Below, in pieces: positions 8,181-19,332 of a stretch of DNA of 64,000 nt. Below the pieces are notes generated by a model, which saw nothing but the letters and a program-made list of their open reading frames with translations, was not told where the DNA came from and did no database searches. Source of the stretch: JAJDOD01 sp050299835 (GTDB lineage Bacteria; Pseudomonadota; Alphaproteobacteria; Rhodobacterales; Rhodobacteraceae); contig JBNKWP010000001.1 in assembly GCA_050299835.1 (NCBI GenBank), positions 62,001 through 126,000 on the forward strand. The letters are read 5' to 3'. The stretch's first letter is position 1; every line of letters starts with the position of its first letter. Both the position numbers and the translations under genes were made by a program.

Positions 8181-8978
8181 ATGCCGATCCTTCACCTTAT
8201 ACTCGTTGCCATCGTTCAGGGCATCACCGAGTTTCTGCCGGTTTCGTCCTCCGGTCACCTCATTTTGCTGCCGAATCTGACGGGCCTCGACGATCAGGGT
8301 CTCGTCATCGACGTCGCCGTTCATGTCGGCACTTTGGGTGCGGTGATCCTCTATTTCCGGAAGGATGTCGCCCGTGCATTCCGGGGCCTTTTCCACCTGA
8401 CCGACCGATCCCATCCCGACGCCCGCCTGGCTCTTGGCCTGATCGTTGCGACGATTCCGGTCGTCATCGCCGGTCTGCTGCTCAAACTTTCCGGCTTCGA
8501 CGAAGCACTGCGCAGTATCGCCGTCGTTGGCTGGGCGACGCTGGTCTTCGGTGTGATCCTCTATTGGGCTGACCAGAAAGGGGCGGCGAGCAAAACGGCA
8601 AAGGACTGGACTTTGCGCGACGCGATGACAATGGGCCTGTGGCAGGTGCTGGCGCTGATCCCGGGCACTTCCCGGTCGGGCATCACCATCACGGGCGCAC
8701 GCCAGCTTGGCTATGAAAGGGGCGAGGCCGCGCGGCTTGCCATGCTGATGTCCATCCCCACGATCCTTGCCTCCGGCACTCTGATCGGGCTGGAGGTTGC
8801 CGCCACAATGGATGGAGCCGCAGCGCGGGATAGCGCGATAGCTGCTGCTTTTGCTTTCATCGCTGCGCTTCTGGCACTGCATTTCATGATGCGTCTGCTG
8901 AAAAGCGTCAGCTTCACGCCCTATGTGATCTACCGGATCGCTCTGGGCGTCATCCTGCTCGGCATCGCGTACACCTAG
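8181..8978 (+). CDS. uppP: Undecaprenyl-diphosphate phosphatase
   Basis: A 265-residue, very hydrophobic membrane protein of the BacA/UppP family. It removes phosphate from undecaprenyl diphosphate so that the lipid carrier can be reused for peptidoglycan and surface polysaccharide synthesis; overexpression of family members gives bacitracin resistance. The family motifs are visible: QGITEFLPVSSSGHL near the N terminus and PGTSRSGIT in the second half. About seven or eight membrane segments are apparent. Its stop codon overlaps that of the convergent gene in a shared CTAG at 8975-8978. Confidence 0.96.
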   Translation: MPILHLILVAIVQGITEFLPVSSSGHLILLPNLTGLDDQGLVIDVAVHVGTLGAVILYFRKDVARAFRGLFHLTDRSHPDARLALGLIVATIPVVIAGLLLKLSGFDEALRSIAVVGWATLVFGVILYWADQKGAASKTAKDWTLRDAMTMGLWQVLALIPGTSRSGITITGARQLGYERGEAARLAMLMSIPTILASGTLIGLEVAATMDGAAARDSAIAAAFAFIAALLALHFMMRLLKSVSFTPYVIYRIALGVILLGIAYT

Positions 8979-9952
8979 CGCAGGTTGCGTGCGCTTTCCT
9001 TAAGCTCGGCATATTGTCCCGACGGACGGAACTGCCAGAGGTAGGACGAAACAACAGCCTCTATCGCGGTCGGCTTGATGCCAAGATCGGCGAATGTCCT
9101 GACTCCCTCGCCGACCACATTGTCGTCCTGAAGCGACAGGACCTGATCGACGGTGATCGGTTGCGGTGCAAGCCCGCCCGTCAGGAAAGACATCGCGACC
9201 GAGACCCGCCCCAGGATACGCCCGGCCCAGAATGGCAGCGGAACGATCAGGCGGCGGCGGCGGATCGTGTGAAGCATCTGGTCGATCAGCGCCCGGAACG
9301 TGTCAACATCCGGTCCGCCAAGCTCATACACGCCCGGTTCGGCCTGTCCCAACACAGCCAGTTCGGCGGCATGCGCCACATCGTCAACATAGACCGGCTG
9401 GAATTTCGTGTCGGCACCGACCAGCGGAATCGCCGGTGACATCCGCGCCATCGCCGCGAAACGGTTGAAGAACTGATCTTCAGGACCGAAGACGACCGAG
9501 GGGCGCAGGATGATTGCGTTCGGGAAAGCTTCCAGTATCGCGGCCTCGCCCTTGCCCTTGCTCTGCGCATATTGGCTCGCACCATCCACATCGGCCCCGA
9601 TTGCCGAGATATGGATCAGACGCGAAACGCCAAGCTCTGCAGCCGTCCGGGCAATCCGCGCCGCACCTTCGTGCTGGACCGCGTCGAAATTGTTCTTGCC
9701 CTTGGCGTCGAAGGTGCCGACGCAGTTCACAACCGCATCCGCTCCTCTCGTGGCCTGCCGGACGCTTTCATCGTTGCGGATATTGCAGAGCACCGGCTCG
9801 ACCTGCCCGACCTTGCCATAGGGACGGACGAAATGCGCCTCGTTCGGACGACGAACCGCGACCCGGACACGCCAGCCCTGCCGCGCCATACGTTGCGCAA
9901 TGTACCGTCCGACAAAGCCGGATCCGCCGAAGATCGTGACCAATTGCGGCAT
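8975..9952 (-). CDS. NDUFA9-like NAD(P)-binding SDR protein
   Basis: A 325-residue atypical short-chain dehydrogenase of the NDUFA9 (complex I 39-kDa subunit) group. The N terminus has the dinucleotide motif FGGSGFVGR; a SQYAQSKGKGE segment stands where the SDR active-site Tyr/Lys would be, and ILRPSVVFGPEDQFF is typical of the family. In mitochondria the homologue is an accessory complex I subunit; bacterial relatives are mostly uncharacterised. ATG 9952 is chosen because GGAGAGG lies 8 bases upstream; a longer in-frame extension to 10009 lacks this. It converges on uppP and follows icd on the same strand. Confidence 0.85.
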   Translation of the reverse strand: MPQLVTIFGGSGFVGRYIAQRMARQGWRVRVAVRRPNEAHFVRPYGKVGQVEPVLCNIRNDESVRQATRGADAVVNCVGTFDAKGKNNFDAVQHEGAARIARTAAELGVSRLIHISAIGADVDGASQYAQSKGKGEAAILEAFPNAIILRPSVVFGPEDQFFNRFAAMARMSPAIPLVGADTKFQPVYVDDVAHAAELAVLGQAEPGVYELGGPDVDTFRALIDQMLHTIRRRRLIVPLPFWAGRILGRVSVAMSFLTGGLAPQPITVDQVLSLQDDNVVGEGVRTFADLGIKPTAIEAVVSSYLWQFRPSGQYAELKESARNLR

Positions 9953-10041
9953 GAGGGGCACCTCTCCTCTGTTGCCTGCCGGTTTAGACGCGGGCGGATT
10001 ACCCGGCAAGGCGCAAATCGACGCGACTTGCCGGGTTATCC

Positions 10042-12249
<2,208 letters not shown>

Positions 12250-12423
12250 CTTTCAAAGTCCTTTGGCAGCTTGTGATAAGGGGCGCGTCTAAACTGTCGC
12301 ATAGAACAATGGACCGGTCCGCGCAACCGATCGCGATATGCGCGGCGCAGCCGGGGGCGCCTCACCTCGGACCGGAAATCAACTCGCTTGATCGGCAAGG
12401 CTGCAGGGTGCATGACACGGGGC

Positions 12424-13035
12424 ATGGCAAATCACATGTACCAGAACGACCTGCCGGATGGCCTCGACCTTGGACCGTCCGTCGCGATTGATTGCGAGAC
12501 GATGGGGCTCGTCCCCGGCCGCGACCGTCTTTGTCTTGTTCAGCTCTCCGGCGGTGACGGCAATGCGCACCTGGTCCAGATCGCACCCGGCCAGACATCC
12601 GCGCCAAATCTCGAACGGCTGATTGCCGATCCCGATGTCCTGAAATTGTTCCACTTCGGTCGCTTCGACATTGCCGCGCTCTATAAAGCATTCGGCGCAT
12701 TGGCACGGCCTGTCTACTGCACGAAGATCGCGTCCAAGCTGATCCGCACCTACACAGATCGGCACGGGTTGAAGAACCTGCTGGACGAGCTTCTCGGCGT
12801 CGATATCTCAAAGCTCCAGCAGATGAGCGATTGGGGCGCGGAAACCCTGACCGACGCGCAGCTCAACTATGCCGCCAGCGACGTGCTTTACTTGCACCGG
12901 CTGAAAGAAAAGCTGGATGAACGGCTGGCGCGCGAAGGTCGCACGGACCTTGCCCAGGCCGCCTTCGACTTTCTTCCCACACGCGCTCGGCTGGATCTCG
13001 CCGGGTGGCCGGAGATCGACATTTTCGCGCACTGA
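12424..13035 (+). CDS. Small RNase D-type 3'-5' exoribonuclease
   Basis: A protein of about 203 residues containing only the DEDDy exonuclease domain of the RNase D family, without the C-terminal HRDC domains of full-length RNase D. The catalytic motifs are visible: AIDCETMGL (Exo I), FHFGRFDIA (Exo II) and YAASDVLYLHRL (Exo III). It probably trims 3' ends of structured RNAs. I start it at ATG 12424 (MANHMYQND); further in-frame starts exist upstream (12388, 12412). It is immediately upstream of lptC, an arrangement I recall from Rhodobacterales. Confidence 0.88.
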   Translation: MANHMYQNDLPDGLDLGPSVAIDCETMGLVPGRDRLCLVQLSGGDGNAHLVQIAPGQTSAPNLERLIADPDVLKLFHFGRFDIAALYKAFGALARPVYCTKIASKLIRTYTDRHGLKNLLDELLGVDISKLQQMSDWGAETLTDAQLNYAASDVLYLHRLKEKLDERLAREGRTDLAQAAFDFLPTRARLDLAGWPEIDIFAH

Positions 13036-13049
13036 GCTTTTCGATCTAT

Positions 13050-13676
13050 ATGTTCCCCATGACAACCGCCGACAGATATTCGCGTGTCGTTCTTTGGCTG
13101 AAGGTCACGCTGCCGCTTCTTGCGCTCGCGATCCTGTCCACGCTGTTTTTTGTGGCGGAGACTCTCGATCCCGAAGCAGCTATTCCGTATGCCGATGTCG
13201 ATGTGGCCAAGATCCTCCGCGAGCAGGGAATTACCCGGCCGACTTTCGGTGGTGTCACGGAGGACGGGGTCAATATCTCGCTCTGGGCGGAATCGATCCG
13301 CCCTGACGACGATCGCAGTGACCGGCTTACAGGCCATCTGTTGGTCGCGAATCTCGAGCTTCCGGGCGGTACGCAAATCACCGTCAACAGCAATACCGGC
13401 ATCGTCGATGCCAAAAGTGAAGAGGCGATTCTGACCGGCGGTGCGCGGCTGGAAAGTACCCTGGGCTACCTCGTGACAGCTCCCGAAATTGTCGCGTCGA
13501 TGTCCAAAGCATCCGTGGTGGCACCCGAAGGCGTCAAAGCCGAGGGCCCTCCCGGACAGATCACCGCGGGGCAAATGGAGCTCACCCGAGCGGAGACTCC
13601 CGGCTCCGGGTATGTTCTGGTATTCAAAGGTGGTGTTCGGCTGGTATACACCCCCGGTACGCAAGAGGACCCGTGA
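13050..13676 (+). CDS. lptC: LPS export protein LptC
   Basis: About 208 residues with one N-terminal membrane anchor (VVLWLKVTLPLLALAILSTLF) and a periplasmic OstA/LptC-type beta domain. LptC is the inner-membrane component that passes lipopolysaccharide from LptB2FG to LptA. Two close ATGs (13050 and 13059) are possible and neither has a good Shine-Dalgarno sequence; the start is 14 bases after the upstream stop, so coupling is likely. It ends in a GTGA overlap with lptA. Confidence 0.88.
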   Translation: MFPMTTADRYSRVVLWLKVTLPLLALAILSTLFFVAETLDPEAAIPYADVDVAKILREQGITRPTFGGVTEDGVNISLWAESIRPDDDRSDRLTGHLLVANLELPGGTQITVNSNTGIVDAKSEEAILTGGARLESTLGYLVTAPEIVASMSKASVVAPEGVKAEGPPGQITAGQMELTRAETPGSGYVLVFKGGVRLVYTPGTQEDP

Positions 13677-14182
13677 TTTTGACCGTGTTGCGCATTCTTT
13701 TCATGACCTTGTGCCTGTCGTTCTTGGCGTCGGGCGTTGCCGCGCAGGGGGCGAATATCGCAGTCGGGACCGGTGCGTTCGACGCGAAACTCCCGGTGGA
13801 GGTGACCGCTGATCAGTTTTCCGTAGATCAATCGACCGGCAAGGCGGTGTTCGACGGCAATGTTCTGGTCGTGCAGGGCAGCGTCCGGCTTTCGGCCGGG
13901 CGGGTCACCATCGAATACGCCGAAAGCGGATCGGCCAATGGCATCGAACGCCTCCTCGCCTCCGGCGGCGTGACCTTCGTGACCGCCACGGACGCCGCGG
14001 AAGCCAATGACGCGGTCTATTCGGTTGCCGAGGGGACGGTCACGCTCAGCGGCGACGTGCTGCTGACCCAGGGCCCGAACGCCATTGCCGGAGACCGGCT
14101 TGTCGTCAATCTCGGCTCGGGCAACGGTCGCATGGAGGGCCGCGTGCGCACCGTCATCACGCCATCGGGCGGTGACAACTGA
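13673..14182 (+). CDS. lptA: LPS transport periplasmic protein LptA
   Basis: A 169-residue secreted protein with a signal peptide ending near GVAAQGANI and an OstA-like domain (VTADQFSVDQSTGKAVFDGN, repeated beta strands). LptA forms the periplasmic bridge carrying lipopolysaccharide to the outer membrane. It starts with GTG at 13673 inside the lptC stop and its own stop overlaps the lptB start (TGATG), so lptC, lptA and lptB form one operon. Confidence 0.92.
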   Translation: MILTVLRILFMTLCLSFLASGVAAQGANIAVGTGAFDAKLPVEVTADQFSVDQSTGKAVFDGNVLVVQGSVRLSAGRVTIEYAESGSANGIERLLASGGVTFVTATDAAEANDAVYSVAEGTVTLSGDVLLTQGPNAIAGDRLVVNLGSGNGRMEGRVRTVITPSGGDN

Positions 14183-14943
14183 TGACGAAGCCGGAACTTA
14201 CGATTGCAGCCGAGGGCGATAGCGGGCTGAAAATTCGCAACTTGCGGAAATCCTACCGCAAGAGGCCGGTCATTCGGGATGTCAGCCTCGACGTGACGCG
14301 GGGTGAGGTCGTGGCTCTGCTCGGCCCGAACGGGTCGGGCAAGACGACCTGTTTTTATGCCATCGCGGGATTGACCATGCCGGATGCGGGACAGGTGCTG
14401 ATCGACGGGCGCGATGTCACGACATATCCGATGTACCGCCGCGCCAAGCTGGGAATCGGCTATCTCCCACAGGAGCGCTCGATCTTTCAGGGTCTCAATG
14501 TCGAAGACAATATCCTGGCAATCCTCGAGATTGTTGAGAAAGACAGAACGAAGCGACGCGAGCGACTTGAGGAGCTTTTGAACGAGTTTTCGATCTCTCA
14601 CCTGCGTCGCACGCCCTCTGTTGCCCTTTCCGGCGGCGAAAGGCGACGCTGCGAGATCGCACGCTCGCTTGCGGCAAACCCGAAATACTTACTGCTCGAC
14701 GAACCGTTCCCAGGCATCGACCCGATCGCCGTGGGCGATATCCGCGATCTTGTCACTGATCTGAAGAACCGTGGAATCGGTGTATTGATCACCGACCACA
14801 ATGTGCGCGAGACGCTGGAGATCGTCGATCGCGCCTATATCCTTCACGATGGCGGCGTGCTGATGAGCGGAACAGCGGATGAGGTCGTGCGCGACGAAAA
14901 TGTCAGGCGTGTTTACCTTGGCCAATCCTTCCGGATTTCTTAA
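14182..14943 (+). CDS. lptB: LPS export ABC transporter ATPase LptB
   Basis: A 253-residue ABC ATPase that powers lipopolysaccharide extraction together with LptF and LptG (encoded elsewhere). Seen: Walker A GPNGSGKT, Q-loop YLPQERSIF, signature LSGGERRR, Walker B YLLLDEPF and the switch His in ITDHNVRET. The FxGIDPIAV segment after Walker B is the LptB-specific form. In many proteobacteria rpoN follows lptB; here a 187-base gap leads straight to hpf. Confidence 0.97.
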   Translation: MTKPELTIAAEGDSGLKIRNLRKSYRKRPVIRDVSLDVTRGEVVALLGPNGSGKTTCFYAIAGLTMPDAGQVLIDGRDVTTYPMYRRAKLGIGYLPQERSIFQGLNVEDNILAILEIVEKDRTKRRERLEELLNEFSISHLRRTPSVALSGGERRRCEIARSLAANPKYLLLDEPFPGIDPIAVGDIRDLVTDLKNRGIGVLITDHNVRETLEIVDRAYILHDGGVLMSGTADEVVRDENVRRVYLGQSFRIS

Positions 14944-15130
14944 CCATACGATGTTTTGTTTGACAGGCATGGTCCGATTGTCGCCAAATGGACGTAATGA
15001 AAAGACCCGTCTCAATGTCAGACCGAGTCCCAGCTGCCCCAACACGACAGCGACCAAGTCTCTATAATTACGGCGCTCTATCCGTCAGCCCGGAACTGTC
15101 CGGGCCGCACTACCTTGTCAGGAGAATCCT

Positions 15131-15694
15131 ATGCAGTACCAGATCACCGGCAAACAGATCGACATCGGGGAAGCTCTTCAAATCCATGTAAAAGATGGAC
15201 TTGGAGAGATGGTGGGCAAATACCCCGGTCGCCCAACGGATGCCAATGTGGTCTTCTCGAAAAGTGGAAATGAGCATGTCTGCGAAGCCGTAATCCACCT
15301 GTCCACCGGGCTTACGGTGCAAGCCAAAGGCCACGATCACGAAATCTATGCGGCGTTCGAAAAATGTCAGGACAAGATGGACAAACAGCTTCGACGCTAC
15401 AAGCGCAGGCTGAAGGACCATCACCGCGAGCGGCCTGTTGAACTTACCGGGGCGGCCTCTTATATCCTCGCCTCATCCGAGCATCATGACGAATCGGAGC
15501 CAGAAACGCTGCAACCCATCATCGTTGCTGAAATGGAGGCGAAGATCCCCTCTTTCTCGGTCGGTGAGGCGGTTATGCAGATGGAACTTGCCGGAGCGCC
15601 CGTACTGGTGTTCCGAAACGAAATGGGCGGCGACGCGATTAACATCGTTTACCGCCGGGATGACGGAAACATCGGCTGGATTGACCCAAAGTAA
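15131..15694 (+). CDS. hpf: Ribosome hibernation promoting factor, long form
   Basis: A 187-residue long-type HPF. The N-terminal S30AE/YfiA domain (residues 1 to about 105) binds the 30S subunit; the C-terminal domain (from about residue 125, with VVAEMEAKIPSFSVGEAVMQ) drives 100S dimer formation. AGGAGA lies 6 bases upstream of the ATG. The 187-base upstream gap contains a TATAAT hexamer at 15063-15068, a possible -10 box with a poor -35. It precedes ptsN, the usual order. Confidence 0.94.
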   Translation: MQYQITGKQIDIGEALQIHVKDGLGEMVGKYPGRPTDANVVFSKSGNEHVCEAVIHLSTGLTVQAKGHDHEIYAAFEKCQDKMDKQLRRYKRRLKDHHRERPVELTGAASYILASSEHHDESEPETLQPIIVAEMEAKIPSFSVGEAVMQMELAGAPVLVFRNEMGGDAINIVYRRDDGNIGWIDPK

Positions 15695-15746
15695 GGGCCT
15701 GGCGTCAATCAGTCCTGTAGTGCCAATCGGGGACACGGTAAGATTC

Positions 15747-16211
15747 ATGGAACTTTCGTCGATTCTTCGCGTGGAAGGCGTCAAATCGCTTTCCTCGGTG
15801 ACCAGTAAAAAACGCCTGTTGCACGAGATCAGCGATGTGGCCTTCGCTGCCTATGGTCTTGACCACGGTGAAGTCTGCCGTGCGCTTCAGGAACGCGAAA
15901 GCCTTGGACCCACCGGGGTGGGTCAGGGTATCGCAATCCCGCACGCGCGCCTTTCCGGTCTGGATTCGGTGCATGGCATTTTCGTTCGCGTTGAGAAGGC
16001 GCTGGAGTATGAATCGGTCGATCGGCAGCCCGTTGATCTTGTCTTTGCACTGCTCGCACCACTTGACGCAGGCGTCGATCATTTGAAGGCGCTGGCCATG
16101 GTGTCGCGCACGCTTCGCGATTCCGGGCTTTGCAATAAGCTGCGCGCCAATGCCGACCCGGCCACACTGCACACGCTTTTGACCGAAGCGCCGAGTATGC
16201 GGGCCGCCTAA
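15747..16211 (+). CDS. ptsN: Nitrogen-PTS EIIA component
   Basis: A 154-residue EIIA-Ntr protein. The phosphoryl acceptor is His66 in GIAIPHARL. It receives phosphate through the EI-Ntr/NPr relay and regulates rather than transports; targets in other bacteria include potassium uptake and stringent-response proteins. The start is ATG 15747, 52 bases after hpf. Its TAA overlaps the TAG of the convergent sulfotransferase gene (CTAA at 16208-16211). Confidence 0.95.
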   Translation: MELSSILRVEGVKSLSSVTSKKRLLHEISDVAFAAYGLDHGEVCRALQERESLGPTGVGQGIAIPHARLSGLDSVHGIFVRVEKALEYESVDRQPVDLVFALLAPLDAGVDHLKALAMVSRTLRDSGLCNKLRANADPATLHTLLTEAPSMRAA

Positions 16212-17650
16212 CTGCTGGCCACCGGCGCCCAGGAATCGAAGCCGAACATGATATAGTCGCGCCTGTAGGCCTTGGCGCAGGCTTTTTCGATTTCGGCCGT
16301 ACTGACTTCTGCAAGAGAATACGGTTCGGCCGTTCCGTCATCCTTGGGCAAGGGTGGCGCCACGAAACCCACTTCGCGGGCGACATCCTGCAAGTCTGCA
16401 TGAAGATGACTGGAACGAATGACCCTGTCGGGCATCGCGAATTCGCCAATGGCCTGAACCAGCGCATTCTGGGACGCCCAGCTGCTGTCGACGCGCAAGG
16501 AGGTCTGACCGCCAAGATTCCCTTCCAGGAACTTCAGAAAACTTAGAAAACAGGTTCGGTGCCTTTCCAGGTCGTGACTTCCTTCGGATCTATCGAGGGG
16601 GAGCGGCACGTCATACTGGGTAACAAGGGCCTTTCGTATTTCCGAATAGCCGTCGTTGTCTGGTGGAAGAACATGTCGGCAAAACGCGTCATGCGCCCGA
16701 AGCAGCGGATGCCGCAACACTGTGAAGGACCGGTGACCCGGATGCTCCCGCTTCCAACGGCGCAAGTCGCGCTGCGTCATTCCGGTTTCCACTTCCCCAT
16801 CCGGATCGATTGACCTCAGCCAGTCGGGAACAGGATCGGCCCAGGCACCCCGGACCGGCATGTAGATCAGCGGCACGGACCGACCGACGCAAAAAAACTT
16901 CAGCCCCGGCCCCCGGTCCGGTTCATAGCTGGTCAGGCGCCCGATGTCCGGCGAAGCCAGCCGGCTGAGGGCTTGTTCGGCCACGCTGGGGTTCGTCAGG
17001 CGTGCTTCGACAGGCGTCGGGTTTTGAACCTTGGCCCGAACTTTTGAGGGGTCGGGGGGACCCTCTGCACCCAAAAAGCAGCCCAGGCCGGCCAGGACCT
17101 CATCGTCCGAGAGATCGTCGTAGCTGATATGGAACGCCGTTTGCCCCGACGTCTGAAGACTGTGGGTGATATGCGCCTGAAACCCCGACAACTCATTGAG
17201 GAACTCGGCGTATTCCTCGGCAACGAAGGGGACTTTCGCCACCCGCGCCGAAGTCATGTCGCTCAGCCACCATTGTCCGGTCTTCCGCGCGATCTTCAGC
17301 GAGACATAGCTGTCGATCGGTCGCCGCGTGAGAATAATCTTCGCGGCACGCCTGTCGGTCAGAACATGGTCTATGGCGCGCCGGTCGTGATCATGGAACA
17401 GCCGAAACCCCGGCAGGGACCTTGCCGCCTGTTTCATGGCCTCCACGACGCGCAATGGATCGGCATCGCGGTCGCGCATGGTAAGGCCCCAATTCTCGTT
17501 GATATCCGGCTTGCCAAAAAAATGCGGGTTGAAGAGTTCCCCGTGAGATTCGATCCCCGGCATTGCCGCAAGTTGCTCCTCCAGCAGGTTCGACCCGGTG
17601 CGCATTCCGGCAAGCACCACGAAATAGTCGAAACCGTTCTTGCCCATCAC
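16208..17650 (-). CDS. Double-domain sulfotransferase
   Basis: A 480-residue protein that looks like two sulfotransferase modules in one chain. The N-terminal half has a PAPS-binding 5'-PSB-like loop (VVLAGMRTGSNLLEEQL) and a 3'-PB-like motif (ILTRRPIDSYVSLK). The C-terminal half has FFCVGRS, then SFTVLRHPLLRAHDAFCRHV, as in the Sulfotransfer_2-type carbohydrate enzymes. The expected role is PAPS-dependent sulfation of a surface glycan, supported by the adjacent glycosyltransferases and cysQ. Start is either GTG 17650 or ATG 17647, in overlap with the GT14 stop. Acceptor unknown. Confidence 0.75.
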   Translation of the reverse strand: MMGKNGFDYFVVLAGMRTGSNLLEEQLAAMPGIESHGELFNPHFFGKPDINENWGLTMRDRDADPLRVVEAMKQAARSLPGFRLFHDHDRRAIDHVLTDRRAAKIILTRRPIDSYVSLKIARKTGQWWLSDMTSARVAKVPFVAEEYAEFLNELSGFQAHITHSLQTSGQTAFHISYDDLSDDEVLAGLGCFLGAEGPPDPSKVRAKVQNPTPVEARLTNPSVAEQALSRLASPDIGRLTSYEPDRGPGLKFFCVGRSVPLIYMPVRGAWADPVPDWLRSIDPDGEVETGMTQRDLRRWKREHPGHRSFTVLRHPLLRAHDAFCRHVLPPDNDGYSEIRKALVTQYDVPLPLDRSEGSHDLERHRTCFLSFLKFLEGNLGGQTSLRVDSSWASQNALVQAIGEFAMPDRVIRSSHLHADLQDVAREVGFVAPPLPKDDGTAEPYSLAEVSTAEIEKACAKAYRRDYIMFGFDSWAPVASS

Positions 17651-19332
17651 CCGAACCTTGTCATTTCGTCATCAAAAAATTGCGCCGCGACCTGCTCGGA
17701 TATCTCACCGGCCATATGCGGGTTCATACCGGCGTTTCTGAGTGACTGGAGGAAGACGGGCAACCCGTTCAGTGGCAGGAATTCGGGCAGTTCGGCAAGA
17801 AAATGCGAGTCTGCTCCGGACAGACCATCGACAATTTCCTGAAGCGGATCGTGTGGGCGCTCCAGAAATTCCGCCAGCGACCAGATCCGAACCCGCGCGC
17901 GTGTCCGACGCTCGTTCAGGATATCAACGAACTCTGCTTCTTTCTGCTGCAGAAGAGCGGCCTCGTTGCGGATGTCCGCCACCGTCTCCCCGGACCGGAG
18001 AAGCGGCAGAACCCAGGCACCTGTGACCACGAATATGTCGGCGTTCCTGTCGCTCGCAAGAAAGGGGCAGATCGCCATTGCATCGCGGGCCGAGAAGAGA
18101 AACGACTGATGTTCGCCCCGCGTGTTCCAGATCAGGTTGCGAAGGAATTGTTCCGGGTCGTAGTCCCTCAGTGCGGCGCCGTCCGACATCGCGCCTGCGT
18201 ATCCCGGTTGGTTGGCGAAGAAACGGACACGGTCGGGATCAAAAAGATGCCCGTGGACCCTGCTGCCAGTCGCCTCGCGCGCCCAGCTTGCAAATTCCCC
18301 GAAGATCTCGCTGAAGCCGTGGAACACCGCATAAGGCGCGGCGGTCTGCGCACTCTCGGCGTCTTTCGAAGGGCAACGGCCCGGCATCACCATTCCCGCT
18401 CTGCCGCGTGTCCGACGCGCACTTGCCTGAACGAAGGTCCGGTCGATGTGGGCGGGCGAAACCCTGGTCACCGGCACCGACGCCTGTTGCCCCTCCAGGA
18501 AAGAGCGATAGAGCTTGTCGGCACCCGGCCAGGCCTTGCGGGCAAAGAAGGCCGGGCTCTGGCGAAGCAGCGACAGGTGGTCGTCATAGAAGACATGCGG
18601 CTTGCCCTGGTAATCGAACTTCGAGAGCGTCAGTGACAGGCTTTCGACCCTGGTTCCGTAAAACCGCACCAGAGACTGGAAGTAGCTTTCGTCGGGAATC
18701 CAGACACGCCGGAAATAGCGCTCGAACTCCTCGCGACGGTCGTCGTCCAGGATTTTCTCAAGTGTTGACCGCGAAAGGCACCACCACTGCGACCCCATAT
18801 GGGGCTGCAACCCGGACGGCAATCTGCGGCGACGCCGGATCAGTCGTTGCAGTTCGACCCAAAGATCGAACAGTTTCCTGCTTCGCCGCCACGGGAAGGG
18901 AAAGCTTAGAGTGAATCGCTCTTCGCTCAGGCCGCCCTTGGTCCACGGCACTTCGCCAATCGTGACGCTCTCGATGAAATCCGTATCGCGCTGGTTCTCC
19001 AGGAATTCGATCAATGCCGGGATGGGTTTGATCGGCAGGCAGGCCCCGGAAATTAGAAAAATATGATCCAACTCGGGATAGGACCGCAACAAGGCTTCGG
19101 CCCCATCCCGGCTGGCCTGGACGAGGTCCCAGGTACCCCATTCACATTTCAACCGTTTGGCAAACGAGACTTTGGGCAGATCCCGGATATCACTGGCGAA
19201 GGTCTCGAACTCAGCGCCGACACGCGAATCCACATGGACCACCACGGGACAACCGGACACTGAGATGGTTCTTACGACCTCGGCAGCGCGATCAAGCGCG
19301 GAATGGGCAAGCATGACGAACCCTACGGTCAT
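17647..19332 (-). CDS. GT14-type (core-2/I branching) glycosyltransferase with long C-terminal domain
   Basis: A 561-residue protein. Residues 1 to about 270 look like the Branch domain of GT14 beta-1,6-N-acetylglucosaminyltransferases (VGFVMLAHSALDRA, KCEWGTWDLVQAS, HIFLISGACLPIKP). The remaining 290 residues form the extension that I recall as DUF5928 in Rhodobacterales homologues; its role is unknown. The start ATG 19332 overlaps the upstream GT2 stop (ATGA). It probably adds a branch sugar to a cell-surface polysaccharide; donor and acceptor cannot be read from sequence. Confidence 0.82.
   Translation of the reverse strand: MTVGFVMLAHSALDRAAEVVRTISVSGCPVVVHVDSRVGAEFETFASDIRDLPKVSFAKRLKCEWGTWDLVQASRDGAEALLRSYPELDHIFLISGACLPIKPIPALIEFLENQRDTDFIESVTIGEVPWTKGGLSEERFTLSFPFPWRRSRKLFDLWVELQRLIRRRRRLPSGLQPHMGSQWWCLSRSTLEKILDDDRREEFERYFRRVWIPDESYFQSLVRFYGTRVESLSLTLSKFDYQGKPHVFYDDHLSLLRQSPAFFARKAWPGADKLYRSFLEGQQASVPVTRVSPAHIDRTFVQASARRTRGRAGMVMPGRCPSKDAESAQTAAPYAVFHGFSEIFGEFASWAREATGSRVHGHLFDPDRVRFFANQPGYAGAMSDGAALRDYDPEQFLRNLIWNTRGEHQSFLFSARDAMAICPFLASDRNADIFVVTGAWVLPLLRSGETVADIRNEAALLQQKEAEFVDILNERRTRARVRIWSLAEFLERPHDPLQEIVDGLSGADSHFLAELPEFLPLNGLPVFLQSLRNAGMNPHMAGEISEQVAAQFFDDEMTRFG

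Noticed and set aside
14944..15130. Possible remnant of rpoN between lptB and hpf
   Set aside because: The 187 bases contain no frame resembling sigma-54 motifs; it looks like a plain promoter region.
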